64,000 nt of DNA from Serratia plymuthica (GCF_018336935.1 NZ_CP068771.1:868001-932000), one strand, 5' to 3'; positions 10,135 through 18,575 are shown, numbered from the stretch's first letter. Translations and numbers: made by a program. Notes: generated by a model from the sequence alone, not told the origin.

Positions 10135-11421
10135 ATGAAAAAACTTTTATCCATGTTGGGCCTGAGTACGGTAACCATGGTTCCTTCTTTGGCCCTGGCC
10201 GCTCCGGCGGTCGCAGACAAGGCTGACAATGCGTTCATGATGATTTGCACCGCTTTGGTGCTGTTCATGACCTTGCCGGGCGTAGCTCTGTTTTACGGTG
10301 GTTTGTTGCGTTCCAAGAACGTGCTCTCCATGTTGACTCAGGTCACGGTCACCTTCGCAATGGTGTGCGTGCTGTGGGTGCTTTATGGCTACAGCCTGGC
10401 GTTCAGCGAGGGCAATGCGTTCTTCGGCGGATTCCAGACGGCGATGCTGAAAGGCATTGGCATCGATAGCGTCACCGGCACCTTTAGCCAGATGATCCAC
10501 GTGGCATTCCAGGCCTCCTTTGCCTGTATTACCGTTGCGCTGGTGGTGGGTGGTTTTGCCGAGCGTATCCGCTTCTCTGCGGTAGTGATTTTTGCGGCCA
10601 TCTGGTTCACCATTTCCTACTTGCCGATTGCACACATGGTATGGGGCGGCGGTTTTCTGGCCGCTGACGGCGCGCTGGATTTTGCCGGCGGCACCGTAGT
10701 ACACATCAACGCGGCAAGCGCCGGGCTGATTGGCGCCTACCTGTTGGGCAAACGTGCCGGTTTCGGCAAAGAAGCTTTCAAGCCGCATAACCTGCCGATG
10801 GTGTTTACCGGCGCTTCAATCCTGTATGTCGGCTGGTTTGGTTTCAACGCCGGTTCCGCCAGCGCGGCTAACGGCATTGCGGCACTGGCGTTCCTGAACA
10901 CCGTGGTTGCTACCGCCGGTGCGATCCTCTCCTGGACCTTTGCCGAGTGGATTGTGCGCGGCAAACCTTCGCTGCTGGGAGCCTGCTCAGGCATGATCGC
11001 CGGGCTGGTCGCCATCACGCCGGCTGCGGGCACCGTGGGTATCGGCGGGGGGCTGATTATCGGCCTGGTGGGCGGCGTTGCCGGCCTGTGGGGCGTGGTC
11101 ACGCTGAAGAAATGGCTGAATGTGGATGATACCTGTGACGTGTTTGGCGTACATGGCGTGTGCGGCATCGTCGGCTGTCTGCTGACCGGCGTGTTCACTT
11201 CTGCCTCATTGGGCGGTACCGGGTACGCAGAAGGCGTTACCATGGGCCATCAAGTGTTGATCCAATTGATGAGCGTGGCGATCACCCTGGTCTGGTCCGG
11301 TGTGGCTGCTTTTATCGCCTTTAAAGTGGCGGGCGCCATCGTCGGTCTGCGCGTACCGGAAGAGCAGGAACGCGAAGGTCTGGACGTCAACAGCCATGGC
11401 GAGAGTGCCTACAACCAATAA
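10135..11421 (+). CDS. amtB: Ammonium transporter AmtB
   Basis: Trimeric inner-membrane ammonium channel, 428 residues, the same length as E. coli AmtB. Signal peptide MKKLLSMLGLSTVTMVPSLALA is followed by eleven transmembrane segments. The twin pore histidines are visible in the VHINAASAG and VHGVCGIVG segments. The ATG at 10135 is preferred over a TTG six bases earlier. It is the second gene of the glnK-amtB operon; GlnK blocks the pore when ammonium rises. It ends before a strong terminator shared with convergent tesB. Confidence 0.97.
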   Translation: MKKLLSMLGLSTVTMVPSLALAAPAVADKADNAFMMICTALVLFMTLPGVALFYGGLLRSKNVLSMLTQVTVTFAMVCVLWVLYGYSLAFSEGNAFFGGFQTAMLKGIGIDSVTGTFSQMIHVAFQASFACITVALVVGGFAERIRFSAVVIFAAIWFTISYLPIAHMVWGGGFLAADGALDFAGGTVVHINAASAGLIGAYLLGKRAGFGKEAFKPHNLPMVFTGASILYVGWFGFNAGSASAANGIAALAFLNTVVATAGAILSWTFAEWIVRGKPSLLGACSGMIAGLVAITPAAGTVGIGGGLIIGLVGGVAGLWGVVTLKKWLNVDDTCDVFGVHGVCGIVGCLLTGVFTSASLGGTGYAEGVTMGHQVLIQLMSVAITLVWSGVAAFIAFKVAGAIVGLRVPEEQEREGLDVNSHGESAYNQ

Positions 11422-11473
11422 GCCTTGAAGAAGGGCAGTGCGCTAAATAACTCGAAAAATAATGATGATGCGA

Positions 11474-11506
11474 AAAGGGCGATGGTGACATCGCCCTTTT
11501 TTTGTT
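11474..11506. terminator. Terminator between convergent amtB and tesB
   Basis: Arms AAAGGGCGAT and ATCGCCCTTT with a six-base loop, followed by TTTTTGTTTTT on the plus strand. It serves amtB. The A-rich left side may let it also act for tesB. Confidence 0.88.
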
Positions 11507-11507
11507 T

Positions 11508-12371
11508 TTAAGCTTCGCGCTGGCGAATTACGCCTTCTTGCACCGTAGTGGCGACCAGCACGCCGTCTCGGGTGTAGAACTGGCCGCGCACAAAGCCGCG
11601 TGCGCCAGAGGCGGAGGAGCTTTCCACTACGTACAGCAACCAGTCATCCATGCGGAACGGCCGGTGGAACCACATCGAATGATCGATGGTCGCCACCTGC
11701 ATGCCCGGCTCAAGGAAACCGACGCCGTGCGGTTGCAGTGCCGTCGGCAGGAAGTTGAAATCTGACGCATAGCCCAGCAGATATTGATGGATACGCTGAT
11801 CGTCCGGCATGGTACCGTTGGCGCGGAACCACACGTAGCGATGCGGTTCTTCCACCGTGCCTTTCAGCGGGTTATGGAACTTGACCGGGCGCATCTCAAT
11901 CGGCTTCTGGCCGATAAACTTTTCACGAACCTTCTCCGGCAACATATGCGCCAGCTTCTGGGCAATGTCGGATTCGGACATCAAGCCTTCTGGCGGCGGT
12001 ACGTCCGGCATGGTGTTCTGGTGCTCAAACCCCGCTTCCGGGCTTTGGAAAGAGGCGGTCATGTAGAAGATCGGTTTGCCGTGCTGAATGGCGCTGACGC
12101 GACGGGCACTGAAGCTATTGCCATCTCGCAGGATTTCTACGTCATAAATAATCGGCTTGCTGCTGTCGCCTGGGCGCAAGAAGTAGCTGTGGAACGAGTG
12201 CACGCTGCGCTCTGCCGGCACCGTTTGTTTGGCGGCATACAGCGCCTGGCCGACCACCTGACCGCCGAATACCTGACGCAGACCCAGATCTTCACTTTGT
12301 CCGCGGAATAACCCTTCTTCGATTTTCTCCAGATCCAGCAGATCGAGGAGGTTTTGCAGTGCCTGGCTCAT
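11508..12371 (-). CDS. tesB: Acyl-CoA thioesterase II TesB
   Basis: Double hot-dog thioesterase of 287 residues (E. coli 286) that hydrolyses a broad range of medium- and long-chain acyl-CoAs in the cytoplasm. N-terminal [31 protein letters not shown] and the C-terminal [18 protein letters not shown] segment, with the conserved Asp, are diagnostic. Single gene, convergent with amtB. Identification is secure; its physiological role is unclear even in E. coli. Confidence 0.95.
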   Translation of the reverse strand: MSQALQNLLDLLDLEKIEEGLFRGQSEDLGLRQVFGGQVVGQALYAAKQTVPAERSVHSFHSYFLRPGDSSKPIIYDVEILRDGNSFSARRVSAIQHGKPIFYMTASFQSPEAGFEHQNTMPDVPPPEGLMSESDIAQKLAHMLPEKVREKFIGQKPIEMRPVKFHNPLKGTVEEPHRYVWFRANGTMPDDQRIHQYLLGYASDFNFLPTALQPHGVGFLEPGMQVATIDHSMWFHRPFRMDDWLLYVVESSSASGARGFVRGQFYTRDGVLVATTVQEGVIRQREA

Positions 12372-12601
12372 AAAGTTACTACCCTTTTAATAATCATTTT
12401 GCGCAGTGTGCGGAATATCACGGCAAGACGTCAATATGTTGCGTTAAAGCACAGGGAAAATTGCCTGAATACTGAGCGTTATTAGAAGGCTAAGTGGTTA
12501 ACAGGCAGTGCTAAATGGATTTTTCAGTATTTTGTGCTAAGTTTAATGAGTGAGGTGGTTAAAGCCACCAAGGCATTGATAATAAAAAAGGAGACCGATC
12601 C

Positions 12602-13093
12602 ATGAAACTCTGGCAAATCGTAGGTGGAGCAGCAGTATTGACGATCACCCTGGCGGGTTGTGCTCAAAAGAGCGCAAAAATGCCTGTACCGGCAGCGGGA
12701 AACCCAGCGATTGCGCAAACGCAGATTCAGGGCCCGGCGGTAACTGGTTCGGTTAACATTCGCCAGCGCATTGCGCTGCCACCGGATGCCGTACTGACGG
12801 TTACGCTCTCTGATGCTTCATTGTCGGATGCGCCGTCGAAAGTGATTGCCCAGCGCGCGGTGCGCACTGAAGGCAAGCAGGCGCCGTTTAATTTTGTACT
12901 GCCTTACAACCCGGCTGATATTCAGCCCAACGCGCGTATCATTCTGAGCGCGGCCATTACGGTAAACGGTCGGATGACCTTTATTACCGACACTATCCAG
13001 GAAGTAGTGACCCGCAACGGCACCCGTGCCGACCTGCAGTTGGTTCCGGTGCAGGGCATGCCGGTTCAGGCGATGCCAACCGCGATGCCGTAA
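12602..13093 (+). CDS. ybaY: YbaY-family outer-membrane lipoprotein
   Basis: Protein of 163 residues with a lipoprotein signal peptide ending in LAGC, so Cys20 should be lipidated. The mature part contains a YbaY/META-type domain with an immunoglobulin-like beta fold (GSVNIRQRIALPPDAVLTVTL region) and a Met/Pro/Ala-rich tail. SD AAGGAGA precedes the ATG. The E. coli homologue is RpoS-related and glycine-zipper free; its function is not known. It is separated by a bidirectional terminator from the convergent alkyltransferase-like gene. Confidence 0.85.
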   Translation: MKLWQIVGGAAVLTITLAGCAQKSAKMPVPAAGNPAIAQTQIQGPAVTGSVNIRQRIALPPDAVLTVTLSDASLSDAPSKVIAQRAVRTEGKQAPFNFVLPYNPADIQPNARIILSAAITVNGRMTFITDTIQEVVTRNGTRADLQLVPVQGMPVQAMPTAMP

Positions 13094-13119
13094 ACCGGCA
13101 ATCTTGAAACAGTTAGAGA

Positions 13120-13156
13120 TCAACAGCCTTTGCGCTCCGGCCAAAGGCTGTTTTGT
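13120..13156. terminator. Bidirectional terminator between ybaY and the atl gene
   Basis: Arms AACAGCCTTTG (13122-13132) and CAAAGGCTGTT (13142-13152), flanked by T on the plus strand and by partly T-rich sequence on the minus strand. It lies between two convergent genes. Confidence 0.8.
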
Positions 13157-13158
13157 TG

Positions 13159-13473
13159 CTACCAGCGCCAGCCGTAAATCAGCAGGTCGACCGTACTGTG
13201 CGCACCAAAGATGATCCCCTCACCCAACAGCGCCTGGCGCTGGCGTTGAAAGTCCTCTCCCTGCTGCGAAATCTGGCCGTGACGGTTAATCACCCGGTGC
13301 CAGGGCAGGCTGCTGCCCTCCGGCAGGCGCCTCAATACGCCGCCGACCTGACGTGCGGCACGCGGTGAGCCAGCCAGCCGCGCTACCTCGCCATAGGTCG
13401 TGACCTTGCCATAGGGAATGGCGGCTACCACGTGGAACACGCGCTGGCTGAATGTGGCGTCTTCTGGTTCCAT
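13159..13473 (-). CDS. atl: Alkyltransferase-like protein (Atl/YbaZ)
   Basis: DNA-binding protein of 104 residues homologous to the C-terminal half of O6-alkylguanine transferase. The active-site PCHR of true transferases reads PWHR here (SLPWHRVINRHG), so it cannot accept an alkyl group. Such ATL proteins flip and flag O6-alkylguanine for nucleotide excision repair. The helix-turn-helix segment (GKVTTYGEVARLAG) with the Tyr and Arg that flip and replace the base is intact. Shorter than E. coli YbaZ (129). Confidence 0.9.
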   Translation of the reverse strand: MEPEDATFSQRVFHVVAAIPYGKVTTYGEVARLAGSPRAARQVGGVLRRLPEGSSLPWHRVINRHGQISQQGEDFQRQRQALLGEGIIFGAHSTVDLLIYGWRW

Positions 13474-13623
13474 TTATGTTTTCCTGCTGCGGCAAAAAGC
13501 CAAGGATAGAAGTGTGCCACAGCCAGGGTGGGTAAGAAAACAGCGGTTGACCCCGGTTGGCTTGCTATTTGGCTGGTCATCGCCGATAATGCCCACCGCT
13601 TCGCAGTCATAGAAGCCGTCAAT

Positions 13624-13737
13624 GGGGGCCCTGTTGGTTCTCCCGCAACACTAACTTGTGAACTCGGTCAGATCCGGAAGGAAGCAGCCGTAGCAGGTGA
13701 CGTGTGTGCCGGGATGTAGCTGGCAGGGCCTCCACCA
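13624..13737 (+). ncRNA. ffs: 4.5S RNA of the signal recognition particle
   Basis: A 114-base segment matching E. coli ffs: 5' GGGGGCCCTGTTGGTTCTC, the conserved SRP domain IV loop CGGAAGGAAGCAGCC and GTGTGCCGGGATGTAGCTGG, and a 3' end pairing with the 5' end. It binds Ffh for co-translational targeting of membrane proteins. The domain IV asymmetric loop residues are intact. Confidence 0.96.
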
Positions 13738-13807
13738 ATTTCAGCCTCCTGTAAAAGCTACCGACCTCATTTGGCGATACTATGCCGTTTTCTGTCCGTC
13801 GCACGCT

Positions 13808-15817
13808 TTACGGAATGGCGATCCGATCTTCAATCCAGTCAGTGCCTAAAACATGGTTTTCACCATTTGTCACCCTCAACCATCCTCGTACGTAGTAGCT
13901 CTGGCCATTGGCGGTGTTAGGCGAAAGAACCAGATTTCGGCGATAAAATCCGCGATAGTAGATCCCAGATGATGGGATTGATACTCCGCTGGTTCCCGGC
14001 ACACTTTTGATTGCATCAAAGTTTTCTGAGGATGGATCGCAGTCCGTAGGAATAATCACGCCCACAGATGAAAACCAGCCAGATGGGAAATTCATAATCC
14101 CCTGATTCATCGCCTCTCCGCCGGAAAATGCGGGCAGGCACATCATTTTATTATCTGTCCCCCAAATAAATGCGCTTCCCTGACTAATTGAAGCTGCATT
14201 TTTAAACAGGTTACCCGCTGCATGGACAACAGAGTTTCCGGTATTATTGTTGTGGATACAGGTGTGTTCTGCGCCAGTCCCTGCTACCCAGCGGCCATTT
14301 GCTGATCTGTTGCTTTTTTTGAAGTAGGGATCTCCATTGAATATACAGTTTTGTATCTCCACTGCCATTTTTGAGTTTAGATAAATCCCTTTTTCATAAA
14401 AGCCATGGAGAATATTGTTTGAGATTTTAATGTTCCATGAATCAGAGTTTAAACTCAATGAACCGGTAACGGCGACGCTTATACTTGTGTTCATGTTCGT
14501 TAATTGGTTACCACTGATTAATAGATTGGTCAGTGTGCCGGTGACATATATACCATTACAATTTAGATCGGAATGCAGTATTTTTGGTGATACAGGTCCA
14601 TTTCTGGCATACCGGTAGTCATAACCATAGTCAGCGTAAAAAAAATCGGAATTGTTATTTTCTGATGTAGCGCTGGCCGGCAATGTTCTGGTTAATATGT
14701 TTTCAGTAATGGTTATTGAAAATGCACCCGGATAGATGCGTTTATTGACATCCAGGTTTGATTTATAGAGATAAGGTTCAATAGGTGTGATTTCCCCATT
14801 AATCGGCTTGCCCGGAATGACTTCTGAACCTGTATGAAGGTTAATACCGCCAATATAAATGTACTGTTGTATATTTCCAGTGTCAGGTGCAAACACTTTC
14901 CCACGGAAAACATCACTGATTGTATTCCCTTTTATAATTATGTTCATTGGAACCTGGGAACCTTCCTGTGCTGCACCGCTGATCGCCGGCGTATCCATGC
15001 CGACAGCGATAGCTCGAGCATGAGGCCTGACCAAGGTATTGCCTTCTATCACGGTGTTTTTAGCACCCAGCGCACAGATGCCCTGACTGTCGGTGATCGT
15101 GTTGTTACTGATACAGATAGAATGATCGATAACAGCAGGATTGGTATCATCGGTAACGTGAACCGCAATGCAATCATCATTAATAAATGCAAAGTTATTA
15201 TTGGCGACAATGACTCGTTTGAAGTTAATTAGCCTGATACCATCCGCAACGCTACGATCAAACTGGCAACCGGTAACGATCGCCGTTTTCCCGCGCCAGA
15301 TGCTGGCCATCATATATCTGGAGTTAGAGAATCGGCAATCGGTTATTCTTAGTTCGCCCTCCGACATTGTTACTCCTAGTAAATGTCTGGCTTTATCTCG
15401 GCCACCGCTCCAGTTGCCATTTTCACCCCATGAACCATTAAAACCTAACGCGTTTATAGTGAGATTTCTGACATCAACACCGCCAATTCCTGCACTACCG
15501 GTACCATATTCATCTTCAAAATAAAGCACTGACTTCAACATACCGTCACCCAGTAATGTGACATTTCCGGAGATGGGTAAGGCTGGGCCTTCTTTGCTGT
15601 ATTGTTGAGGATTTTCCGGATCATCGATTGGTTCAATGAGACCCGCTTGAGGAAAATAGCGATAGATACCCGTTGGAAAATAAACCGCTTTACCGCTGGC
15701 TTTAGCGATTTTAATCGCTCTTCTTATCGCTGCAGTGTCATCGGTTATACCATCACCGATGGCATTTTTATTTTCATAGTAGTCTTTAACATTAATAACA
15801 TTGCTGCTGTTGTCCAT
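13808..15817 (-). CDS. Right-handed beta-helix protein, pectate-lyase-3/tailspike-like
   Basis: Protein of 669 residues with no signal peptide. It opens with a typical Pectate_lyase_3/GH28-related cap (GDGITDDTAAIRRAI, then KAVYFPTGIYRY). Many short repeated Asn/Ile-rich coils follow (about residues 100-520: IVANNNFAF, ICISNNTITDSQG, IIIKGNTISD, ILISGNQLTN type). The beta-rich C-terminus contains GENHVLGTDWIED, of a kind found at the ends of phage tailspikes. Such proteins bind or cleave surface polysaccharide; catalytic residues cannot be assigned by eye. Codon use and A+T content differ from neighbours, and it sits alone next to ffs where E. coli has pdeB-ylaC-maa. An orphan tailspike or depolymerase acquired by transfer is the best reading. 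Confidence 0.7.
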   Translation of the reverse strand: MDNSSNVINVKDYYENKNAIGDGITDDTAAIRRAIKIAKASGKAVYFPTGIYRYFPQAGLIEPIDDPENPQQYSKEGPALPISGNVTLLGDGMLKSVLYFEDEYGTGSAGIGGVDVRNLTINALGFNGSWGENGNWSGGRDKARHLLGVTMSEGELRITDCRFSNSRYMMASIWRGKTAIVTGCQFDRSVADGIRLINFKRVIVANNNFAFINDDCIAVHVTDDTNPAVIDHSICISNNTITDSQGICALGAKNTVIEGNTLVRPHARAIAVGMDTPAISGAAQEGSQVPMNIIIKGNTISDVFRGKVFAPDTGNIQQYIYIGGINLHTGSEVIPGKPINGEITPIEPYLYKSNLDVNKRIYPGAFSITITENILTRTLPASATSENNNSDFFYADYGYDYRYARNGPVSPKILHSDLNCNGIYVTGTLTNLLISGNQLTNMNTSISVAVTGSLSLNSDSWNIKISNNILHGFYEKGIYLNSKMAVEIQNCIFNGDPYFKKSNRSANGRWVAGTGAEHTCIHNNNTGNSVVHAAGNLFKNAASISQGSAFIWGTDNKMMCLPAFSGGEAMNQGIMNFPSGWFSSVGVIIPTDCDPSSENFDAIKSVPGTSGVSIPSSGIYYRGFYRRNLVLSPNTANGQSYYVRGWLRVTNGENHVLGTDWIEDRIAIP

Positions 15818-16279
15818 ACTTAATGTCCTTCTGACATGGTGTGATTAATTTGATGGCGTTAAGATGGTCGTTATAATGTTAAAATTATAGATACTTTATA
15901 TTGATGACAAGAGTCTGATGTTTGGTTATCTCTCAGCAGACATGCGGGTAACATTGTGAGGGGGATATCTCAGCGCTATAGTGGGGGAGGCTCTTTACGC
16001 AGGGGAGCTCGAAAATTTCGGTAGCTATTTTACCGTCGCTTTACACCACTGAATTGAATGATATTGAATTGGCTGTGGCGTCATCGGTGGCGGCTGATGC
16101 TTAGCCGCGTCCTGGTGCTACTGTCCAGCACCGCCCAGCGTTAATTGAAGGGGCTTGCGACTATTATTACAGGATAGGGGCAATGAATGAAAATCATTGC
16201 AAGTCAATACGATAAATTCTCGATTACGGCAAACATTGAAGCCGATAAAGGTATCGGCTCAACGCATTTACCACCCGGA
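15818..16279. other. Gene-poor 460-base gap between the beta-helix gene and hha
   Basis: No gene with a start and ribosome site was found. The first part (to about 15960) is A+T-rich and should hold the promoter of the beta-helix gene. An open stretch without a start at about 15988-16104 on the plus strand ends in TAG and reads like protein in places; it may be the remnant of a lost gene. The last part is the 3' flank of hha. Confidence 0.5.
16240..16259 (-). terminator. Possible terminator of tomB-hha
   Basis: Inverted repeat AGCCGATA / TATCGGCT with a four-base loop, 20 bases beyond the hha stop on the minus strand. The T tract after it is weak (TTCAATGTTT). Confidence 0.4.
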
Positions 16280-16483
16280 TTACCTTACGAATTTCCAAAC
16301 GGCAACAGGGATTTTATCGTACAGCTTATTCATGGTGAGCTCGGCAAGGCGATGGTCGGCTGCGGAGTAAAACAGCTCCAGCTCGTCGTCCGAAAGCTCA
16401 TACTTATTTTTTTCAATAACGCGTTCCAGGGTGTCAATCGTGGTGCATTTACGTAAACGCATCAGATAGTCAATTTTAGTCAT
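16280..16483 (-). CDS. hha: Haemolysin expression modulator Hha (YmoA)
   Basis: Nucleoid-associated protein of 67 residues, nearly identical to enterobacterial Hha/YmoA ([20 protein letters not shown] and [19 protein letters not shown]). It forms complexes with H-NS/StpA and silences A+T-rich, often horizontally acquired, DNA. It is also called the toxin of the Hha-TomB pair. The upstream gene tomB ends 46 bases before it, in the same orientation. The family name is certain; the toxin label is from the literature on E. coli. Confidence 0.97.
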   Translation of the reverse strand: MTKIDYLMRLRKCTTIDTLERVIEKNKYELSDDELELFYSAADHRLAELTMNKLYDKIPVAVWKFVR

Positions 16484-16529
16484 GATAACCTTTAGTTAAA
16501 CCGTAGAGTAATTTGGGGATAATTATCCC

Positions 16530-16898
16530 TTAAGTTTTCATTGTCGTACAGATGCCCTCTCCTGAGAACATTCTGAATAATCGCGCTTTGGTTTTTTGCC
16601 AGCGGCGCAAATCGGAATCGTTAATACCGTAACTGCTAAACAGCGTGTAGGTATCGTCGAGATACTCCTCGACCAACTCCGATAAATCACTTTCGTCCAT
16701 GTATTTAATTTTATAACTCATCACAAACGAAGCAATATGCTCAATCAACTCGTTAAGCTGGAGGTTGACGGAAGACGTTGGATCGTTCACCCAACCGTGG
16801 TGGCTGTCGCCCAGCGTGGCGATACCTTCATCATACAAATTTTCGCACAAGAATTTGAGCTGAGCAATATCGTGCCTTTTAGGCGAATACTCATCCAT
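16530..16898 (-). CDS. tomB: Hha toxicity modulator TomB (YbaJ)
   Basis: Acidic protein of 122 residues beginning MDEYSPKRHDIAQLKFLCENLY, as in E. coli TomB (124). The conserved WVNDPTSSVNLQLNELIEHIA and YLDDTYTLFSSYGIN blocks are intact. TomB counteracts Hha toxicity (an oxygen-dependent mechanism is described for E. coli) and affects biofilm formation. A strong SD (GGAGGGG) precedes the ATG. It forms an operon with hha. Confidence 0.95.
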   Translation of the reverse strand: MDEYSPKRHDIAQLKFLCENLYDEGIATLGDSHHGWVNDPTSSVNLQLNELIEHIASFVMSYKIKYMDESDLSELVEEYLDDTYTLFSSYGINDSDLRRWQKTKARLFRMFSGEGICTTMKT

Positions 16899-17057
16899 AT
16901 CATCCCCTCCGTAAGTCTTAATTTCGGTGTTGATAACACTCTGTGAGTAAGCTGATTTACATCATGGACGGAGGCAGCTTAACGGTGACAAAATAAACTT
17001 TCCGTATAATGAATATAAATCATTTTTTCGCATTTGGCCTGCTGTTATTACGTAAAC

Positions 17058-17411
17058 TTACAATTCATCTGCGGTAGAGGGGCGGGAGTTATCAATGATG
17101 TCAAAGGTTAATCCCGTTTCGACAACGCTAAAGGCCACGCTGTCGCTGATGTATTCCTCGGCGCTGATATCCAGACAGGCGTTGAAAATTGTCCATTTAT
17201 AGCGATAACTCATTGAATACTGGCTGCTGCTCACATTTTGAATATCAAGTATTTCTAATGAACCCTCGGCGTAACGCGCGCTTTCCGAATAAAAACTCAG
17301 GCCGCTGGTCAATGCCGGCACCAACTCTGACATTTTACCGTTAATCATTTTTTTTAGTTTTTTAACGGAAAGTGCTTCCGTCATTGTGTCGCAACGAAGA
17401 GTTACATGCAT
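17058..17411 (-). CDS. Uncharacterised 117-residue protein upstream of tomB
   Basis: I do not recognise this family. The product has no signal peptide or membrane segment. A short basic N-terminal helix (VKKLKKMINGKM near residues 16-27) precedes an alternating beta-type region (SLEILDIQNVSSSQYSMSYRYKWTIFNACLDIS) and an acidic tail. Start may be at 17411 or at the internal Met at 17384; neither has a clear ribosome site. The codons are A+T-richer than the flanking genes. It is co-directional with tomB-hha but 160 bases upstream. The open frame and plausible composition argue for a real gene, with moderate certainty. Confidence 0.5.
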   Translation of the reverse strand: MHVTLRCDTMTEALSVKKLKKMINGKMSELVPALTSGLSFYSESARYAEGSLEILDIQNVSSSQYSMSYRYKWTIFNACLDISAEEYISDSVAFSVVETGLTFDIIDNSRPSTADEL

Positions 17412-17715
17412 TTAATGTCTGGCCGTACAGCTACCTAATCTATTTATCTTACTCCTTTTTCGCCACCTCGTCGGTAAACTTTTCGTTAACCGAAGATTTT
17501 TTTACAGTTTTCCAACGTTGTTTACTGCTTAATAACCCTGATGTCATTCGGTATATCCCAAAGGGAGTACCCCCGTTATTCCTTAACCTGCTAATTATCG
17601 GTGCAAGTATAACTTTCGTTGTTAAGTTCCGTTACATAAATCACTGGGTGAGCGCTTGAGTCGTTGATGAGTTTGTGATGTTATATTATAACAATATCTT
17701 TTCTTCACTCAGGCT
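17412..17715. other. Intergenic region with the Zur-controlled promoter of the zinc importer
   Basis: A+T-rich 304-base gap between the divergent 117-residue protein gene and the zinc importer operon. Apart from the Zur box at 17676-17698 no gene or repeat was recognised. Confidence 0.6.
17676..17698. promoter_or_regulatory. Zur box upstream of the zinc importer operon
   Basis: Perfect core palindrome GTTATATTATAAC (17680-17692) with flanks TGAT and AATATC, close to the enterobacterial Zur consensus (GAAATGTTATANTATAACATTTC). It lies 18 bases before the first start codon, where bound Zur would block initiation. Expression is therefore expected only under zinc starvation. Confidence 0.88.
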
Positions 17716-17865
17716 ATGAAACTGACACCTGCACCCCATCAAAATGACGCCGTATCGTCACTGCACTCCCTGTTCACCGCATCGGCGGGATTGCGCTGCG
17801 GTATTGCTGTAGCGCTGTTGATCCTGCTCTGGCTGGGCATTCGCTGGGCGGTATTGCTGCCATGA
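17716..17865 (+). CDS. Small 49-residue membrane protein heading the zinc importer operon
   Basis: ATG at 17716 opens a 49-codon frame directly downstream of the Zur box and its TGA overlaps the ATG of the ABC ATPase gene (ATGA), implying translational coupling. The product has a polar N-terminus with one His (HQNDAVSSLHSLF) and a single C-terminal hydrophobic segment (GIAVALLILLWLGIRWAVLLP). It resembles no family I can name. It could be a small accessory subunit of the transporter, or simply a leader peptide that couples translation. The operon position makes it likely to be expressed. Confidence 0.6.
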   Translation: MKLTPAPHQNDAVSSLHSLFTASAGLRCGIAVALLILLWLGIRWAVLLP

Positions 17866-18575
17866 TTACGCTGCAACAGGCCGTGATTGGTTATGGCGGC
17901 ACACCGCTGTTTCCCCCGCTTAGCGGACATTTCGCTGCCGGCTCTTTGACGGCGGTGGTGGGAATTAACGGCGCGGGGAAGTCTACGTTACTGAAAACCT
18001 TGGCCGGGCTTTTACCCTTGCAGAGCGGCAGCCTGCTTTTCAGCGGCAACAAGTTACCGCGCATGGCATATCTGCCGCAGCAGGCTGAGCTGGATCGTCA
18101 GTTTCCGATCGTAGTGAGCGATCTGGTGGCAATGGGAAGCTGGCCGCAGTGCGGCATGTTCGGTGGGCTGAACAAGCGCGCCGGGTTGCAGATTGTCGAG
18201 GCGCTGGATGCCGTAGGCATGGCGCCGATGGCGAGAAGCCCGGTAGGCGAACTTTCAGGTGGCCAGATGCAACGCGTGCTGTTTGCTCGCCTGCTGGTCC
18301 AGCAGGCACCGCTGATTTTATTGGATGAACCTTTTACCGGCATCGACAGCACGACCACCCAGTTATTGCTGCAGGTGATCGCACAACTGCACCAACAGGG
18401 GCGAACGGTGATTGCCGTGCTGCACGATATGTCGATGGTGGCCAATCATTTTCCTCAGGCGTTGCTGTTAACGCCACAGTGCTGCCATTGGGGCGATGCC
18501 GATCGGGTGCTGGAGCATATTCCGGCGCTGAACGTCGCCAGCCGGCCCCCGTGCCTGAGGGTGGTAGCGCCATGA
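17862..18575 (+). CDS. Zinc ABC transporter ATP-binding protein (ZnuC/AztA-like)
   Basis: ATPase of 237 residues energising a metal importer. Walker [12 protein letters not shown] lies at residues 34-44, signature ELSGGQMQR near 126-134, Walker B LILLDEPF near 150, and an H-loop follows in VLHDMSMV. It belongs to the cluster A-1 (Mn/Zn/Fe chelate) importers. It overlaps the small membrane ORF upstream and the permease gene downstream by four bases each, so the operon is tightly coupled. Zinc is inferred from the Zur box and from the substrate-binding protein's ligands. It is separate from the canonical znuACB locus expected elsewhere in the genome. Confidence 0.87.
   Translation: MITLQQAVIGYGGTPLFPPLSGHFAAGSLTAVVGINGAGKSTLLKTLAGLLPLQSGSLLFSGNKLPRMAYLPQQAELDRQFPIVVSDLVAMGSWPQCGMFGGLNKRAGLQIVEALDAVGMAPMARSPVGELSGGQMQRVLFARLLVQQAPLILLDEPFTGIDSTTTQLLLQVIAQLHQQGRTVIAVLHDMSMVANHFPQALLLTPQCCHWGDADRVLEHIPALNVASRPPCLRVVAP

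Noticed and set aside
13738..16279. Prophage or integrative island around the beta-helix gene
   Set aside because: No integrase, no tRNA or direct repeat attachment site, and no other phage gene could be found; only one accessory gene is present.
16187..16456. An 89-codon plus-strand open frame over hha
   Set aside because: Overlaps the reverse strand of hha, whose product is nearly identical to known Hha/YmoA; only the sense frame is supported.
16280..16898. A novel toxin-antitoxin system
   Set aside because: The genes are the known hha and tomB.
17372..17659. A 95-codon plus-strand frame in the gap before the zinc island
   Set aside because: Hydrophobic but without ribosome site, and it overlaps the start of the 117-residue gene on the other strand; A+T-rich intergenic DNA readily gives such frames.
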